DNA of 64,000 nucleotides. Origin: Mesorhabditis belari. Its lineage: Eukaryota; Nematoda; Chromadorea; Rhabditida; Rhabditidae. The stretch lies in the NCBI GenBank assembly GCA_958450365.1, contig CAUEEP010000728.1:1636001-1700000 (forward strand). The letters run 5' to 3'. Shown one piece after another: positions 22,240-32,702 of this stretch; position 1 is the first letter of the stretch, and each line of letters opens with the position of its first letter. The translations under genes were made by a program, and so were the position numbers. Under the pieces are notes generated by a model. It had not been told where the DNA came from, did no database searches, and saw only the letters and a program-made list of their open reading frames with translations.

Positions 22240-23440
22240 GGCCAAAGGTGATCTGTATCAAATTAGTCCTCTGATCTGTATCAAATCGGGCTACGGTGAC
22301 TTTTTCTTACGAATAATATATCACCATAACGATAGGAAAATCTTTCAACTGAAATACGGTAACTTTTCCAAAGGGATACGGTAGCTAAGCGCATTTTTAA
22401 AAAACTAAAGCTAATGTGATGCTAGGAAAAGCTCAATTTCAAACTTAAACGATCATTTTTCTTGCTTTATACCAAGATTTTCCGTGAATCTTTTGATTTT
22501 TGGGTTTTTTTAAGAAGCTTTTTCAAGTCACATTTTCACTTTTGGCCTTAGACTTAAAGCTGAAAAAGTTCTCAAGGATTTTCATTTCTCTGTAGGTTCA
22601 AGATTCTCAAGAATTTCCCCGATGATTATCTTCATTTCTTCAAGAGTTAAAGTCTCTGAAATTTTACGTACTTTTTCTTCTTACGTGCCACACTTGTTTC
22701 TCCCACAATTGCTCACAAGAAACTCAAATGATCGATCGTTTTCCCTTTCAGAATCAATCCCTTGTCCCCTTTCAGAATCAATCCCTTGGATCAATCAATC
22801 CCTTGTCGAATTTTTCAAAATTTTTCATTCTTTGCTCCTTGATTTTCGCCTTTTTCAAATAAGGAAACTTTGCGAAACAAAAGAGAAAAAAGAGCTGTGC
22901 TCACACAAAAAAAACTTAGTCATAATCCTATCACCGATTGGAGGGTATAATTTCTTTTTTGTGGAAATTTCTTTTATGAAACATAAGTGAAGGGGGAAAA
23001 AAGCCAGAGATTTCGGTGCCGGTTGGTGAATTTTTCCCGAAGATTTGCGTGACCATAAAGCTTTGCAATAAGCTTTGCAATTTCGCATAAAATTTCATGT
23101 TCTTCATCGAAACGAGAGCATACAAATGAAGTTGCGAAGTTTGTGTGAAAATTTTCTCTAAATTCCTCTAAATTTCTCTAAACTATCGGGCTAAAACTAA
23201 TTTCCGATGAAAATCCGTTTTCCTCTTTCCCGAAGCACATTTCCTGGAGAGTTCAAGAATTTGTGACGTTAATTTGAGACGAGTTTTTTCTTTTGTGAAC
23301 ATTTGAATTGTACACGTGATTTGTAAAAGTAGATTTTTACGTATAGGGAATTGAAAAATTGAGATTATTCACGCACTTTTGGATAAACTTGATGATGAAA
23401 AAGAATGTTACTCATTTAACCTTTTGTAAAAGCAGCCAAC
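22240..23440. other. Stretch with weak ORFs only
   Basis: A 122-codon plus ORF (22622-22990) and a 77-codon minus ORF (22855-23088) overlap and neither has convincing composition. A 22-bp duplication (CCCTTTCAGAATCAATCCCT) lies at 22742-22785. Confidence 0.4.
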
Positions 23441-23443
23441 TGT

Positions 23444-23530
23444 GTGTTAAGCCAACTGTGTGTTAAGCCAACTGTGTGATAAGCCAACCGTGTGTTAAGC
23501 CAACTGTGTGTTCAGCCAACTGTGTGATAA
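23444..23530. repeat. 16-bp minisatellite
   Basis: About six copies of GCCAACTGTGTGTTAA. Confidence 0.9.
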
Positions 23531-23904
23531 GTCATTTGAAACCCAAAAATGTCTTGTTTAAGTGGCCATTGTCTATCGATTTACCGAGCATCCAGTCACT
23601 CAAAAGCTCCGTTTCACTTTGTGTTCAATTTTCTATGACTGTCCAGCTGGGCAACAAAATACCCACTGAATAAAATAAATAAATAATTAACAAGGAGAAG
23701 TCAAGTGGACAAGGTGATCAAATGACATTTGTCATATAAAATTCGACGCAGAATTAGACGCTGATTCCGAATGGGGTTTCAACTTTTTCTATGCGATATC
23801 CTATCAAAAGTTATATGAGCATAAAGTTTTACAAGGGAACTCAAAGTCAAATTATGATAGGCTAGTTTCCCAAACGCTTTTCGAAAATGCTGGTGGCCGA
23901 AAAG

Positions 23905-23970
23905 TGCTAGTGGAGTAGGTTAGCATGGGAAGCCATCATTCTCTGGTTCGACTCCCCCGCTCTTCTTTTG
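23905..23970 (+). tRNA. tRNA-like sequence in left arm
   Basis: An A-box-like stretch (TAGTGGAGTAGGTTAGCAT) is followed by a good B box (TGGTTCGACTCCC). It is homologous to the tRNA-like segment in the right arm. Stem pairing is incomplete, so a functional tRNA is unlikely. Confidence 0.4.
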
Positions 23971-24149
23971 TTTTTGTGCAGAGTCCAAATTCTCTCACAC
24001 ACAGCATAACTTATATGCCTACTGTTTTTAATGTTTATTATATTTAAAGATTAAATAATTTCTTGTGAAACGTAGATGAAATTAGGCTAATTTTGAAACG
24101 GAGAACCCAAATTTGTCAAAGAAAAAAAAAGCAAAAACGCGAAGATTGA

Positions 24150-24780
24150 AAGGACTCATCAAATTTGACTAGAGGAAGATGCTATTTATTTTGTATACTC
24201 ACCTGTAAGAACGTAGAGAAAAACGGCTTCGAAAAGTAGTGCGCTAAAGTCCCGTTTTTATACAGACAAAATGACACTTTAGCGCACTTTTCTATTCTAC
24301 TTTATATCTCGACTTCCTGCGAGCAATCCGTTTTAAAGACTTACGGTTGGTTTTAAAAAAATCCTCATCAAATTTGGCTTAAGGAAAGTGGAATTTGATT
24401 TGTACTCTCATGTGTAAGAACATAGAGAAAATTTGTGTCAAATTTGACTTACTTACCTACAGAAGTCAATCATCTTTGGCGATATATAACTCGAGTTGCA
24501 GACATTGGATCGACTGGTGGTTAGTTTTAAAAGAATCCTCAGGAAATTTGGCTTAAGAAAAGTGGAATTTGTTTTGTATACTCACCTGTGAAAATATAGA
24601 GAAAAATGGCCTTAAAGAGTAGTGCCGCTAATGTTAATTACCTACAGAAGTCAATCATCTTTAACGATATATAACTCGAGTTGCAGACATTGGATCGACT
24701 TGTGATTGCTTTTAAAAGAATCCTCATCAAATTTCGCTTAAGAAAAGTGGAATTTGATTTTTCCACTAAACTGTACGAAT
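24150..24780. repeat. About 180-bp tandem repeat, four copies
   Basis: Units begin near CCTCATCAAATTTGGCTTAA and share GTGGAATTTG and ATATAACTCGAGTTGCAGAC. Copies are diverged and partly rearranged. Confidence 0.75.
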
Positions 24781-24824
24781 ATATAGAAAAATTGCGTCGA
24801 ACCAGCGAATTTTATGATTGTCGA

Positions 24825-24873
24825 AAGTCGAACCAGCGATTCCCATGCTAGCCCACTACCGCTAGGCCACTGG
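24825..24873 (-). tRNA. tRNA-like sequence in right arm, LTR at its 5' end
   Basis: The minus strand reads an ideal A box (TGGCCTAGCGG) followed by TAGCATGGGAA and a B-box-like TGGTTCGACTTTC. Its 5' edge is the solo LTR at 24874, whose 5-bp target duplication overlaps the expected acceptor stem. Before the insertion the locus read continuously into GCGCCAGTGG. Confidence 0.45.
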
Positions 24874-25152
24874 TGTCGTGACGATCTCGTGATCGAGATC
24901 ACCACGTATGGAAATGGCCAGCTAGACACCTATGTGGACGAACGCCTATTGTGCGAGATTTAATATGCGTCGCTATCCGTTCAACTCCATTGTGTGCAAG
25001 ACGAGACCAACGCCAAAGTTCTGTATAAAAGCAATGTGAACGAGCTGCCGGGAGGTGCCGTGAAGTCGTCTCTACTCTCCCAATCCCAAACCACTGAACC
25101 AACTATTATTGCTGTAATAAAGATTATATCTAAACCAACAATAATCACTACA
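24874..25152 (+). mobile_element. Solo LTR A, 279 bp
   Basis: It begins TGTCGTGACG and ends ATCACTACA (TG...CA form) and is flanked by a perfect 5-bp duplication, ACTGG at 24869-24873 and 25153-25157. Inside are a TATA-like TATAAAAGC (about 25025) and an AATAAAG poly(A) signal (about 25117), as expected for a retrotransposon promoter/terminator. It is about 90% similar to LTR B at 61391-61699. No internal retrotransposon region is present. Gypsy and BEL/Pao families both make 5-bp duplications, so the superfamily is open. Confidence 0.88.
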
Positions 25153-25555
25153 ACTGGCGCTTGTGAGACCCGTTTGGGCAACTAAAATATCAAAATTTGA
25201 GTTCGGAAATGCCTTGTAAAACTTTAAGCTTTTATAACTTTTGATGAGGTAGCGCATAGCAAAAGCTGGAAACATATTCGGAATCAGCATGTAATTCTGC
25301 GCCGAATGGTATGAGACAAATGCCATTTGACCACCTGGTCCACGTGGCCATCAGTTCTGAAAACAAAGTTTTGCTTAAATGTTATTTAGAGACCCATAAA
25401 TCCTCGTTTAAGTATCGTTTTCGGTGAAAATGCAATTCTGAGCGCCGATTGGTTAGTCAAATTACAATTTTCATAAAGATTTACACAAAAGTGCGGCCGT
25501 TATTCGAGAATTTTTACACTATTCATCTTTCGGTGATTATCGCCACAAAAACTAT

Positions 25556-25795
25556 CGCCTATCGCCTATCTATCGCCTAACTATCGCCACAAAAACTATC
25601 GCCTACCGCCTATCTGTCGTCTATCTATCGCCTAACTATCGCCACAAAAACTATCGCCTATCGCCTATCTATCGCCTAACTATCGCCTATCTATCGCCTA
25701 TCTATCGCCACTAAAACTATCGCCTATCGCCTATCTATCGCCACAAAAACTATCGCCTATCGCCTATCTATCGCCTAACTATCGCCACAAAAAAT
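25556..25795. repeat. CTATCGCC minisatellite
   Basis: Higher-order array of CTATCGCCTAT, CTATCGCCTAA and CTATCGCCACAAAAA units. Confidence 0.95.
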
Positions 25796-25928
25796 AAATT
25801 ATTATTAATTTATTTCAATTTCGGCGATTTTTTTGAGATGAAAATCCGTTTTCAGTCTTTTTTTTGGAAAAAGCATTTCCGGGAGATTGCCTTCAATTCG
25901 TGACGTAAAAATTTTATTCAGAAGACAA

Positions 25929-25961
25929 AAATTCTCTCTCGATTTAGAGAGAGAATTTTTG
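25929..25961. repeat. Hairpin
   Basis: AAAATTCTCTCTC and its complement around a 6-nt loop. Confidence 0.75.
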
Positions 25962-26393
25962 GCTCACGTGGGAGCACATGGATTTAGAAAAATGACTGGA
26001 AAAGAGACAAAATCGGGCGAAAAAATTGAATGAATCTCAAGGAAAAAAATGAATGAATCATAAGGAAAAAAAAATCGTGTCTGCGTCTGTTTCATTCAGA
26101 AAATTTCACCAGAATGCATCGGAATTCGTTAAATGAACTAATGAAACATTCTTTCGGGAGGCAAAAAAGCAAAAAGCTAGATTTCCCGTCTAGAATTTTC
26201 GATGGGTAATCTGTAAAAAGGATCATTTACTTAGTCATTTGAAAGAAAAATTGAAATAAAAATCTAGCAAATCTCATTACGAGATTACGACAAATTGGCT
26301 TATTCAAAGCTGAGTAACTCGGACAGAGATGAGTTTTTTTTTTTTGGGTTCAAACGTGAGCTTCTTCACAATTTTCTAGATTCTTTACAATTT

Positions 26394-26705
26394 AATAGCT
26401 TTAAGATATTGAGTCAAGCGTTTATTACTGTTTAATAGCTTTAAGATCTTCAGTTAAACGTTTATTACTGTTTAATCGGCTTTAGGATATTCAGTTAAAC
26501 GGTTATCACAATTTAATCGGCTTTAAGATATTCAGTTAAACGTTTATCACAGTTTAATCGCTTTAAGATATTGAGTTAAACGTTTATCACCATTTAATCG
26601 CTTTAAGGTATTGAGCTAAACGTTTATCACTATTTAATCGCTTTATGATATTGAGCTAAACGTTTATCACTATTTAATCGCTTTAAGATATTCAGTTAAA
26701 CGCTT
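26394..26705. repeat. About 37-bp minisatellite
   Basis: Eight copies carrying TTTAAGATATTCAGTTAAAC and GTTTATCAC. The core GATATTCAGTTAAA recurs in arrays at 60068 and near 62440. Confidence 0.9.
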
Positions 26706-28315
26706 AATCCTAGCTAAGAGTCAGTTGAATTAAATGTAAACTTTATCTGATAAGCTTTAACTTTTTTTTTTCAGTCCCTCCATTTCCTTTTTACCTCAGC
26801 ACTTTCTCGCTTTCTTCAGGATTCTTAAAATAAAGCCCAACAAGCTAGTCGCAATGAATCAATGGTTATTTAAAGGTTTTTCAAATCTAATTTCTAAAGC
26901 CACTCAGTTATTTCGGGTCTTCGAATCTAATCGTCTAAGAATAAAGATAAAATTGAATTTTTTTTTTCTTTTCTTTCTTTTTCAGTCTCTTGTTCATTTC
27001 TCGGCTATTTCAAGTCAAATTAAATAAAGAAATTCGGAGTAGTTTTAGTTGTAGTGGTTATTTTTGGGATCTTTGCTAGTCTTTTTCGCGAAAACGTCAT
27101 TTTACTTCAGCTTTACTCCAGTCATTCCACCCACACATCAATCTTTGCACTTTTTTTTCGGCGCCATTCTCGTTTCCTGTCTCGCTTTCGGAAAAAAATG
27201 AGATTTTTCATTTTCAAGTCTGACTCTAAAGGCTAAACTCTAGATTATTGGAGTTTCATTTTGAAATTAGGCATTGAATACTTAACCGGGGCAAATTTTG
27301 GACGGACGAACTTATCGCTCATTAGAAAGATATTAACTAGATCAGTTAGAATCGTTTTTTTAGGAAGATCATAGCTCTCTGGACTCTCTGGATGTCTCTG
27401 GATGGATCTCTAGATGACTGGTTCATAGCTCAAAAGCTATAGCTCAAAAGAGCCTGTGCCAGAAGGAGAGTATTTCCAATTTTTGTCAGCCTAGAGCACG
27501 CAACAGACAGGCTCGCGGAGTATGCCGTTTTTGTGTACGAAAAGAGCAAACTCAGTTCTGGAATTCGAGCACCATTGCTTGTATTCACGTCAGAGTTTTT
27601 TTTTTTACTTTCACACACTTTCACAAATGTTTCATAAGCTCTTATCTCTTGCGTTTCCCGTTAGACTTCTCTGGGAACTCACTTTCTCTCATGTCAATCA
27701 CTCTCTCAAAAGAAATCCTCTCAATTCAACGAGAATGTTTCAAAATTCGACCTTATCGAAATATTTTTAGCATCGGAAACTGGAGAGTGAATGGTCATTA
27801 AGTGTCTAAAAATGACTGAAAAGAAAGAAAGAAAAAAAGAAAGAAAAAAGGCGACAATCAGTCGGGCGTCTCTTATCCAAAAAGGATGAATGAAATTGAA
27901 GGACTTTCGAAAAAGAAAGAGAGAAAAGAGGGACGTCATTTCCCGGAAAAGTTGCTCAAGTTGCAGGTAAAAAAATGAGGATAATTATAAAGAAAAAGCA
28001 CAAAAAGAATAGCAGCCTTCAGATAAATGGATATTTGATCTACATATTGTAAAAAAAGAATGAAAGTAGAGAATGACTACGGTAAACTAATTTGAAAATT
28101 TTATTTGCTATAGACATGGTCTTAGTTGCGTTTGAAAGCTCAAAAAACTGCTTTGATCTACCAAAGTCTACATTTATCCAACATAAATACATTTATCCAA
28201 CTACACTTATCCAACTACATTTCTTCAACATGAATACTGTGACACAAACAGATACACAACTTTACACACAACTCCTATTGCTTTAAAGATGTTGTAAAGA
28301 AAAAGAGTAAAAGTT
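26706..28315. other. Stretch with uncertain short exons
   Basis: A minus-strand segment at about 26798-26826 (NPEESEKVLR, AAG acceptor and GTAAAA donor) and a 64-codon minus ORF at 27430-27624 are possible exons. Two plus-strand TTTTTCAG acceptors (26773, 26985) open into short frames. None is secure. Confidence 0.3.
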
Positions 28316-28319
28316 CCCG

Positions 28320-28398
28320 AATCCGAGACCTCTTGACTTTGATACAACTTTGATAGAACAGATAAGACTCCTAACCGCTCGGCCATGGTGGGATGGGG
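28320..28398 (-). tRNA. Type II (Leu/Ser-like) tRNA pseudogene
   Basis: The minus strand carries the hallmark CATGGCCGAGCGGTTAGG of Leu/Ser tRNA D arms and a length allowing a long variable arm. The B-box region is degenerate (GGATTCGGGAAC) and the T stem does not form. Confidence 0.45.
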
Positions 28399-28523
28399 TC
28401 GCTCAAGGGCTCAAGAGCAAGTTTTAAAGGTCTAGGCTAAGGTAAAGCCTTTGCTAGGCCTGGTTTCTGATTTTGCTTGATCTTTGCCCTAATCCGAACC
28501 AAGACTAAGATCATAATTTCTCG

Positions 28524-28800
28524 TTCTAATTCATCACTGCTGAAAGTCAAAACTGCTGAAAGACTAGATATATAGACTATATATAAGTCATACATAGACT
28601 TTAAAAGTTAGATTTGCACAAGGCATATAGTAATGCCTATGTAAACATTTTACCGTTCTAATTCATCACTTCTGAAAGTCAAAAGATAGATTAGACTATT
28701 TATAAGTCATACATAGACTTTAGAAGTTAGATTTGCATAAGGCATATAGTAACGCCTATGTAAACATTTTACCGTTCCAATTCATCACTGCTAAAACTCA
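28524..28800. repeat. About 127-bp tandem duplication
   Basis: Two and a bit copies sharing TCATACATAGACTTT and GCCTATGTAAACATTTTACC. Confidence 0.85.
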
Positions 28801-28849
28801 AAAGATAGACCAAAGCCACTTCTTAAAAGGAAATCTCAAAATCTCAGAC

Positions 28850-29020
28850 TCAAATTTTGAATTGAACTCGCAATTCATCTTGTCGAAACCCCCTAAAACT
28901 TTTCTTACCTTCAACCAACACTCCAGACTGATCCCTGGGGACATTAAAGCATTCCGATAACGTCATCCCCTCAAAGAATACATTGCCTCCCTTTTTTTTT
29001 TTTTTGCCCATTTTCCTCAT
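28850..29020 (-). CDS. Candidate small protein or exon, Lys-rich start
   Basis: ATG at 29020 opens 56 codons: MRKMG, five Lys encoded by a 14-A run, then GGNVFFEGMTLSECFNVPRD. A strong donor (GAAG|GTAAGA) occurs at 28909, so it may be an exon ending there rather than a complete ORF. The A run is a slippage hotspot that could alter the frame between individuals. No family recognised. It follows 29074-29229 on the same strand. Confidence 0.45.
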   Translation of the reverse strand: MRKMGKKKKKGGNVFFEGMTLSECFNVPRDQSGVLVEGKKSFRGFRQDELRVQFKI

Positions 29021-29073
29021 TTCTTCTCAGAAGTTTTAACCTTTTCCTTGTCTTTTTTCTGGTCTTTGTCTTT

Positions 29074-29229
29074 TCATTCTAATCCCTTTTCTACATAAGA
29101 AAAAGACTCGGGCTCAGTGTCCAATTTTAGCCATTCTTTGCCTTCCCTCAGCTTCTCCAAAAGTGACCCCAATTGTGGGCCAAATTCATGGCCATTTCCG
29201 CTGAATGAACCCCTCTTTTTTAGAGTCAT
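29074..29229 (-). CDS. Candidate first exon or small protein
   Basis: ATG at 29229 opens 51 codons to TGA: MTLKKRGSFSGNGHEFGP, then an amphipathic stretch (LGSLLEKLREGKEWLKL) and an acidic end. Composition is convincingly protein-like. A GTAGAA donor lies 18 nt before the stop. It is 50 bp upstream of the next candidate on the same strand, and the two could be exons of one gene, but I found no phase-consistent join. Confidence 0.5.
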   Translation of the reverse strand: MTLKKRGSFSGNGHEFGPQLGSLLEKLREGKEWLKLDTEPESFSYVEKGLE

Positions 29230-29489
29230 TGAGATGAGATGATGCAATATTTGAAGAGGATACGCGAAGAAGCTGGGAAAGGACTAGAAACTATAGGGCA
29301 ATAGGGAAGGGTTAGGCCATAGGGATGGCTAATAGTGGAGATGGAAGACGCGTGACAGGTTATAAGCTAAATTTGAGACTCTAAAACACTAATTCTTGAC
29401 TTAAAAATGGCTAGACAAATATGCGGAGTCAGAAGATAGACATCAGCATAAACTCAGTCTTGAACTTTCGTTGTACTATGTAAAAGGCG

Positions 29490-29985
29490 TCGTAGGATAG
29501 GAGTCTTGTCTTGGATCGGACTAGGAGTCTTGTCTTGGATCGGACTAGGAGTCTTGTCTTGGATCGGATTGGGAGTCTTGTCTTGGATCGGACTAGGAGT
29601 CTTGTCTTGGATCGGACTGGGAGTCTTGTCTTGGATCGGACTGGGAGTCTTGTCTTGGATCGGACTGGGAGTCTTGTCTTGGATCGGACTGGGAGTCTTG
29701 TCTTGGATCGGACTGGGAGTCTTGTCTTGGATCGGACTGGGAGTCTTGTCTTGGATCGGACTGGGAGTCTTGTCTTGGATCGGACTAGGAGTCTTGTCTT
29801 GGATCGGACTGGGAGTCTTGTCTTGGATCGGACTGGGAGTCTTGTCTTGGATCGGACTAGGAGTCTTGTCTTGGATCGGATTGGGAGTCTTGTCTTGGAT
29901 CGGACTGGGAGTCTTGTCTTGGATCGGACTGGGAGTCTTGTCTCCTAGTCTTGTCTCCGGTCAAAGTTTCGATCCCGGCGGTCAG
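29490..29985. repeat. 24-bp minisatellite within a tRNA-like locus
   Basis: Eighteen copies of GTCTTGTCTTGGATCGGACT plus GGGA. The left edge reads GGATAGGAGTCTTGTCTTGG, like a type II tRNA D arm (compare TTAGGAGTCTTATCTG at 28360). The right edge runs into TCCGGTCAAAGTTTCGATCC with a B-box-like core. The period is eight codons, so the repetitive 145-174-residue ORFs are artefacts. Confidence 0.9.
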
Positions 29986-29989
29986 AAAA

Positions 29990-31260
29990 ATTGCTTCTTT
30001 TTCTCATCATTATGGTTTTTTTTTTCTTAAAAACATTTGGGTAAGGGCAAATTCATTATTTGTGCCAAATAAATCTACTAAAAATTAGAAGTAAAAGTAT
30101 GGAAAGTATCTCGTATTCGGGATACATTTTTTTTTCAAGAACTCTTTCCCCATATTATTGTTTATTTTACGCTCTAACGAATTACATATATGATTACCGT
30201 TGTTTAAAGTTCATAAAGTCAACGGTTTCACCGTAAAATGTGTGGTCTTGTAAAGAGTTTACTAAATTGTAACTTGAATTTAACTCGTGAATACTTTAAA
30301 TACACAGTTTTTCTTATTTTCTTATTTTTTTCAAGTTCTACCATTGTTTTTTCATTTAAAATCTAAGTCAAAATGTTTTATTTGTAAATTTTCTTGTAAA
30401 TAGATGCATTTTTGAATAAATTTGAATAAATTTGAATAAATTCCTTCTCATTTCTACCAAATTGAAATCCTTGAAATCATTGAAATCCTTGAAATCCTTG
30501 AAAACCTCGTTTCACATCTTTCCCACGAGTTTTAGAAGCTCCAAAGGATAAACTTGAAAAAGGATAAACTCTATTTATTAAAATAAACGTCACAAATATA
30601 TAAAACGAACGTTGAAAATGTAAGGAAAGAGAATTTTCCATCAAATTTCCATTAAATTCTCCAAGATTATTCTCTCAAATCCGTTTTTCTAGGTTAAAAA
30701 AAGAAAGAGAAAGAGAAAAGGTGATAAAAAAGAGAAAAAAAGAGAAAAAAAAGAGTTCAAAAGAAGATTTGAATAATTCAAAATATATAATTTACCTATA
30801 ACTATGAAAAGAAATCACAAAAATCTAAGGCAAAATGAAAAAAAAATGAAAAAAATGAAAAAGAATGAAAAAAACGAAAATTTCACTGTAACCCTCTAAT
30901 TTCTTGGAGTCGATATTTTTTGCGCTCGACTCAAAAGCGCCGAGGGGGAAATTTTAAAAAATAAAAACTCAATACCAGAATCCTACAGTAATAAATAATA
31001 CTTTTGACCAGTCTAGCTAACATATTTATTTAAAATATGAAAAAATATGAAAAAAATTGAGCCAAAGTACTGCAGCTATTAAAACGGGATACGAAGAATA
31101 CCCGAAAATGATGAAAAAGTCAAAAAAGAATGAGCAAAAATGATAAGGCTTGATTGTGAGAAAATGAATTCTTTTGTAAACTTTGATGTATTCATCTAAA
31201 AGAACAGCTTCAAATCAGAGAATGCTGGCTCGGGTCCATTAACGAAATTTTTTAAAGCTT
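29990..31260. other. AT-rich stretch without a gene
   Basis: Contains short repeats (TTTGAATAAA x3, CCTTGAAAT x4, GAAAAAAATGA) but no supported exon. Confidence 0.5.
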
Positions 31261-31270
31261 TTAAAAACTA

Positions 31271-31459
31271 TTAATCATCGGGGACACGATAGAGTGGATG
31301 AAAAAGATTTTCGTGTTGAATGAAGTGAATCGGCATCGATCGCCTCTCACCGATTGTGTAGTGTTGTGGGGAGGGATCGCGAGTGGATTTCATTTTCGGT
31401 GAAGTGGCAAAGATCTCAAAGCGTACGTTGAACGACCAAGAGATCAGGTGGAAGAGGGC
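31271..31459 (-). CDS. Candidate terminal exon, unknown protein
   Basis: A textbook acceptor (CAATTAATTTCAG) is followed by 62 codons to TAA with balanced composition: ALFHLISWSFNVRFEIFATS, later RRSMPIHFIQHENLFHP and the ending LYRVPDD. An internal GTGAGA donor (about 31350) could end the exon earlier. In the +1 phase the same acceptor gives a short tail (PLPPDLLVVQRTL) that joins in phase to 32431-32524, so two readings are possible. The local GC is well above the surroundings. Confidence 0.5.
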   Translation of the reverse strand, partial: ALFHLISWSFNVRFEIFATSPKMKSTRDPSPQHYTIGERRSMPIHFIQHENLFHPLYRVPDD

Positions 31460-31551
31460 CTGAAATTAATTGGTAAACGTAAACGTTTGGTACGTTTTCT
31501 CTTGATAATTTTTTTTTAAGAACGTTTAGAACTTTTTCTAGTTTTGTAGTG

Positions 31552-31866
31552 TTGTTGCTGGCCTAGTTGTTGGCCTGGCTATTGGCCAGATATTGGCCTG
31601 GCTGCTGGCTTGGTTGTTGGCCTGGTTGTTGGCCTGGCTGCTGGCCTAGCTGTTGTTCTTGTTATTGGCCTGGTTGTTGGCCTGGCTGCTGGCCTAGCTG
31701 TTGTTCTTGTTATTGGCCTGGTTGTTGGCCTGGCTGCTGGCCTAGCTGTTGTTCTTGTTATTGGCCTGGTTGTTGGCCTGGCTGCTGGCCTAGCTGTTGT
31801 TCTTGTTATTGGCCTAGCTGTTGGCCTGGCTGCTGGCCTAGCTGTTGTTCTTGTTATTGGCCAATA
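31552..31866. repeat. 48-bp minisatellite
   Basis: About six copies of a unit containing GGCCTGGTTGTTGGCCTGGC and AGCTGTTGTTCTTGTTATT. All frames are open because the unit has no stops. Confidence 0.95.
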
Positions 31867-31931
31867 ATCTAACCTAACCTGGATTACAGGGCTCGGTAAA
31901 ATTCTGCTACGAGCCCTCAAGCAATGCACCC

Positions 31932-32002
31932 TCTATTCCATGGGATCGAACCGTTACCACTACTTTACGCTAACAAAAGCTCTACCACTATGGACGCACA
32001 AG
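31932..32002 (-). tRNA. tRNA-like sequence, probably a pseudogene
   Basis: The minus strand has an A-box-like CATAGTGGTAGAGC and a perfect B box (GGTTCGATCCC) about 40 nt apart. Acceptor and anticodon stems are poor. Confidence 0.45.
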
Positions 32003-32430
32003 AAAGTCCTCCTTCCAAGAGGCTCATAGCAGAGGCTCTCTCTAAGATCCCTGTCCTTTTAGTTCAAGAATTTAATCAGTAGCCTGTTCCTTGATTCATA
32101 CTTTAAACTATAAACTCTAGACTATAAACACACCCTTTTTAGCACACTGAATCTTTAATATTTCTTACAATAAGTCCTACTGAAGATTTCTAGATTTCTG
32201 CTGTTTTTTAATCGTTTCATTCTTTCTCCAGAGAACGATCTTCGTCTGATGCTTTTCTTTCCCGAAAACCTATTGATCTCCAGATTTGGGGGAGAAATTT
32301 TAAAACGTAAAACAGAGATCTTCTTCCAATCTTCCAATGGAATTGACCGGTTCACTCGAATCGGTGAAAAGAAAAAGGAAAAGAAGAATGTTTTTCTTTT
32401 GTGCTGATTGTTTTTGCCAGATTTTCTCAC

Positions 32431-32524
32431 CAAATCTTCCATTGAATATTCGTCGGAATAGCGTCAATGAAAAGCGAATATCATTCAATTCTTTGTGGAT
32501 GAATTTAGATGAAATGTGTCCCAT
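32431..32524 (-). CDS. Candidate first exon
   Basis: ATG at 32524, then GHISSKFIHKELNDIRFSLT and on to a GGAAGATTTG|GTGAGA donor, leaving one base. The MGxxxS start fits an N-myristoylation consensus, though that is common by chance. The one-base phase matches the +1 reading of the 31271-31459 exon. Function unknown. Confidence 0.4.
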
Positions 32525-32636
32525 TTTAGAATAGAGAAAAGGTGGGATAAGCTCTGGATAAAGAATGGAGTGAAAAGGAAAATAGGCAAATCTGAGTGGG
32601 AAGAAAGAGGGCAGAGTGACACGATTTTTGGTTCAG

Positions 32637-32702
32637 AATTTGGAGAGCAACGTGGGAGCTCTTATCGAGATTGAAATGGTTTGGTTATCGAGATTTGGCT
32701 GA
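32637..32702 (+). CDS. Weak candidate terminal exon
   Basis: A TTGGTTCAG acceptor precedes 21 codons (NLESNVGALIEIEMVWLSRF) and TGA. Short, so chance is possible. Confidence 0.25.
   Translation, partial: NLESNVGALIEIEMVWLSRFG

Larger units (their letters stand above)
23699..25346. mobile_element. Large inverted-repeat element with tRNA-like arms
   Basis: The left arm (23699-23960) and right arm (24820-25346, interrupted by an LTR) are inverted, diverged copies: AGGTGATCAAATGACATTTG on the left corresponds to AGGTGGTCAAATGGCATTTG on the right in reverse complement. Each arm includes a tRNA-like segment. The middle holds four copies of a repeat of about 180 bp. No transposase is visible. This is a foldback-like structure; its mobility is inferred. 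Confidence 0.6.

Noticed and set aside
23444..26705. CRISPR array
   Set aside because: Repeats here are contiguous tandem units without unique spacers, in a eukaryotic context with introns.
27510..27620. piggyBac-like CRFC zinc ribbon on the plus strand
   Set aside because: Only one CxxC-like pair fits; both strands are open and no transposase motif or terminal repeat was found.
27430..27624. 64-codon minus-strand gene
   Set aside because: Several frames on both strands are open here, so the ORF alone is not evidence.
29506..30030. 174-codon WIGLGVLS-repeat ORF
   Set aside because: Pure read-through of a 24-bp minisatellite.
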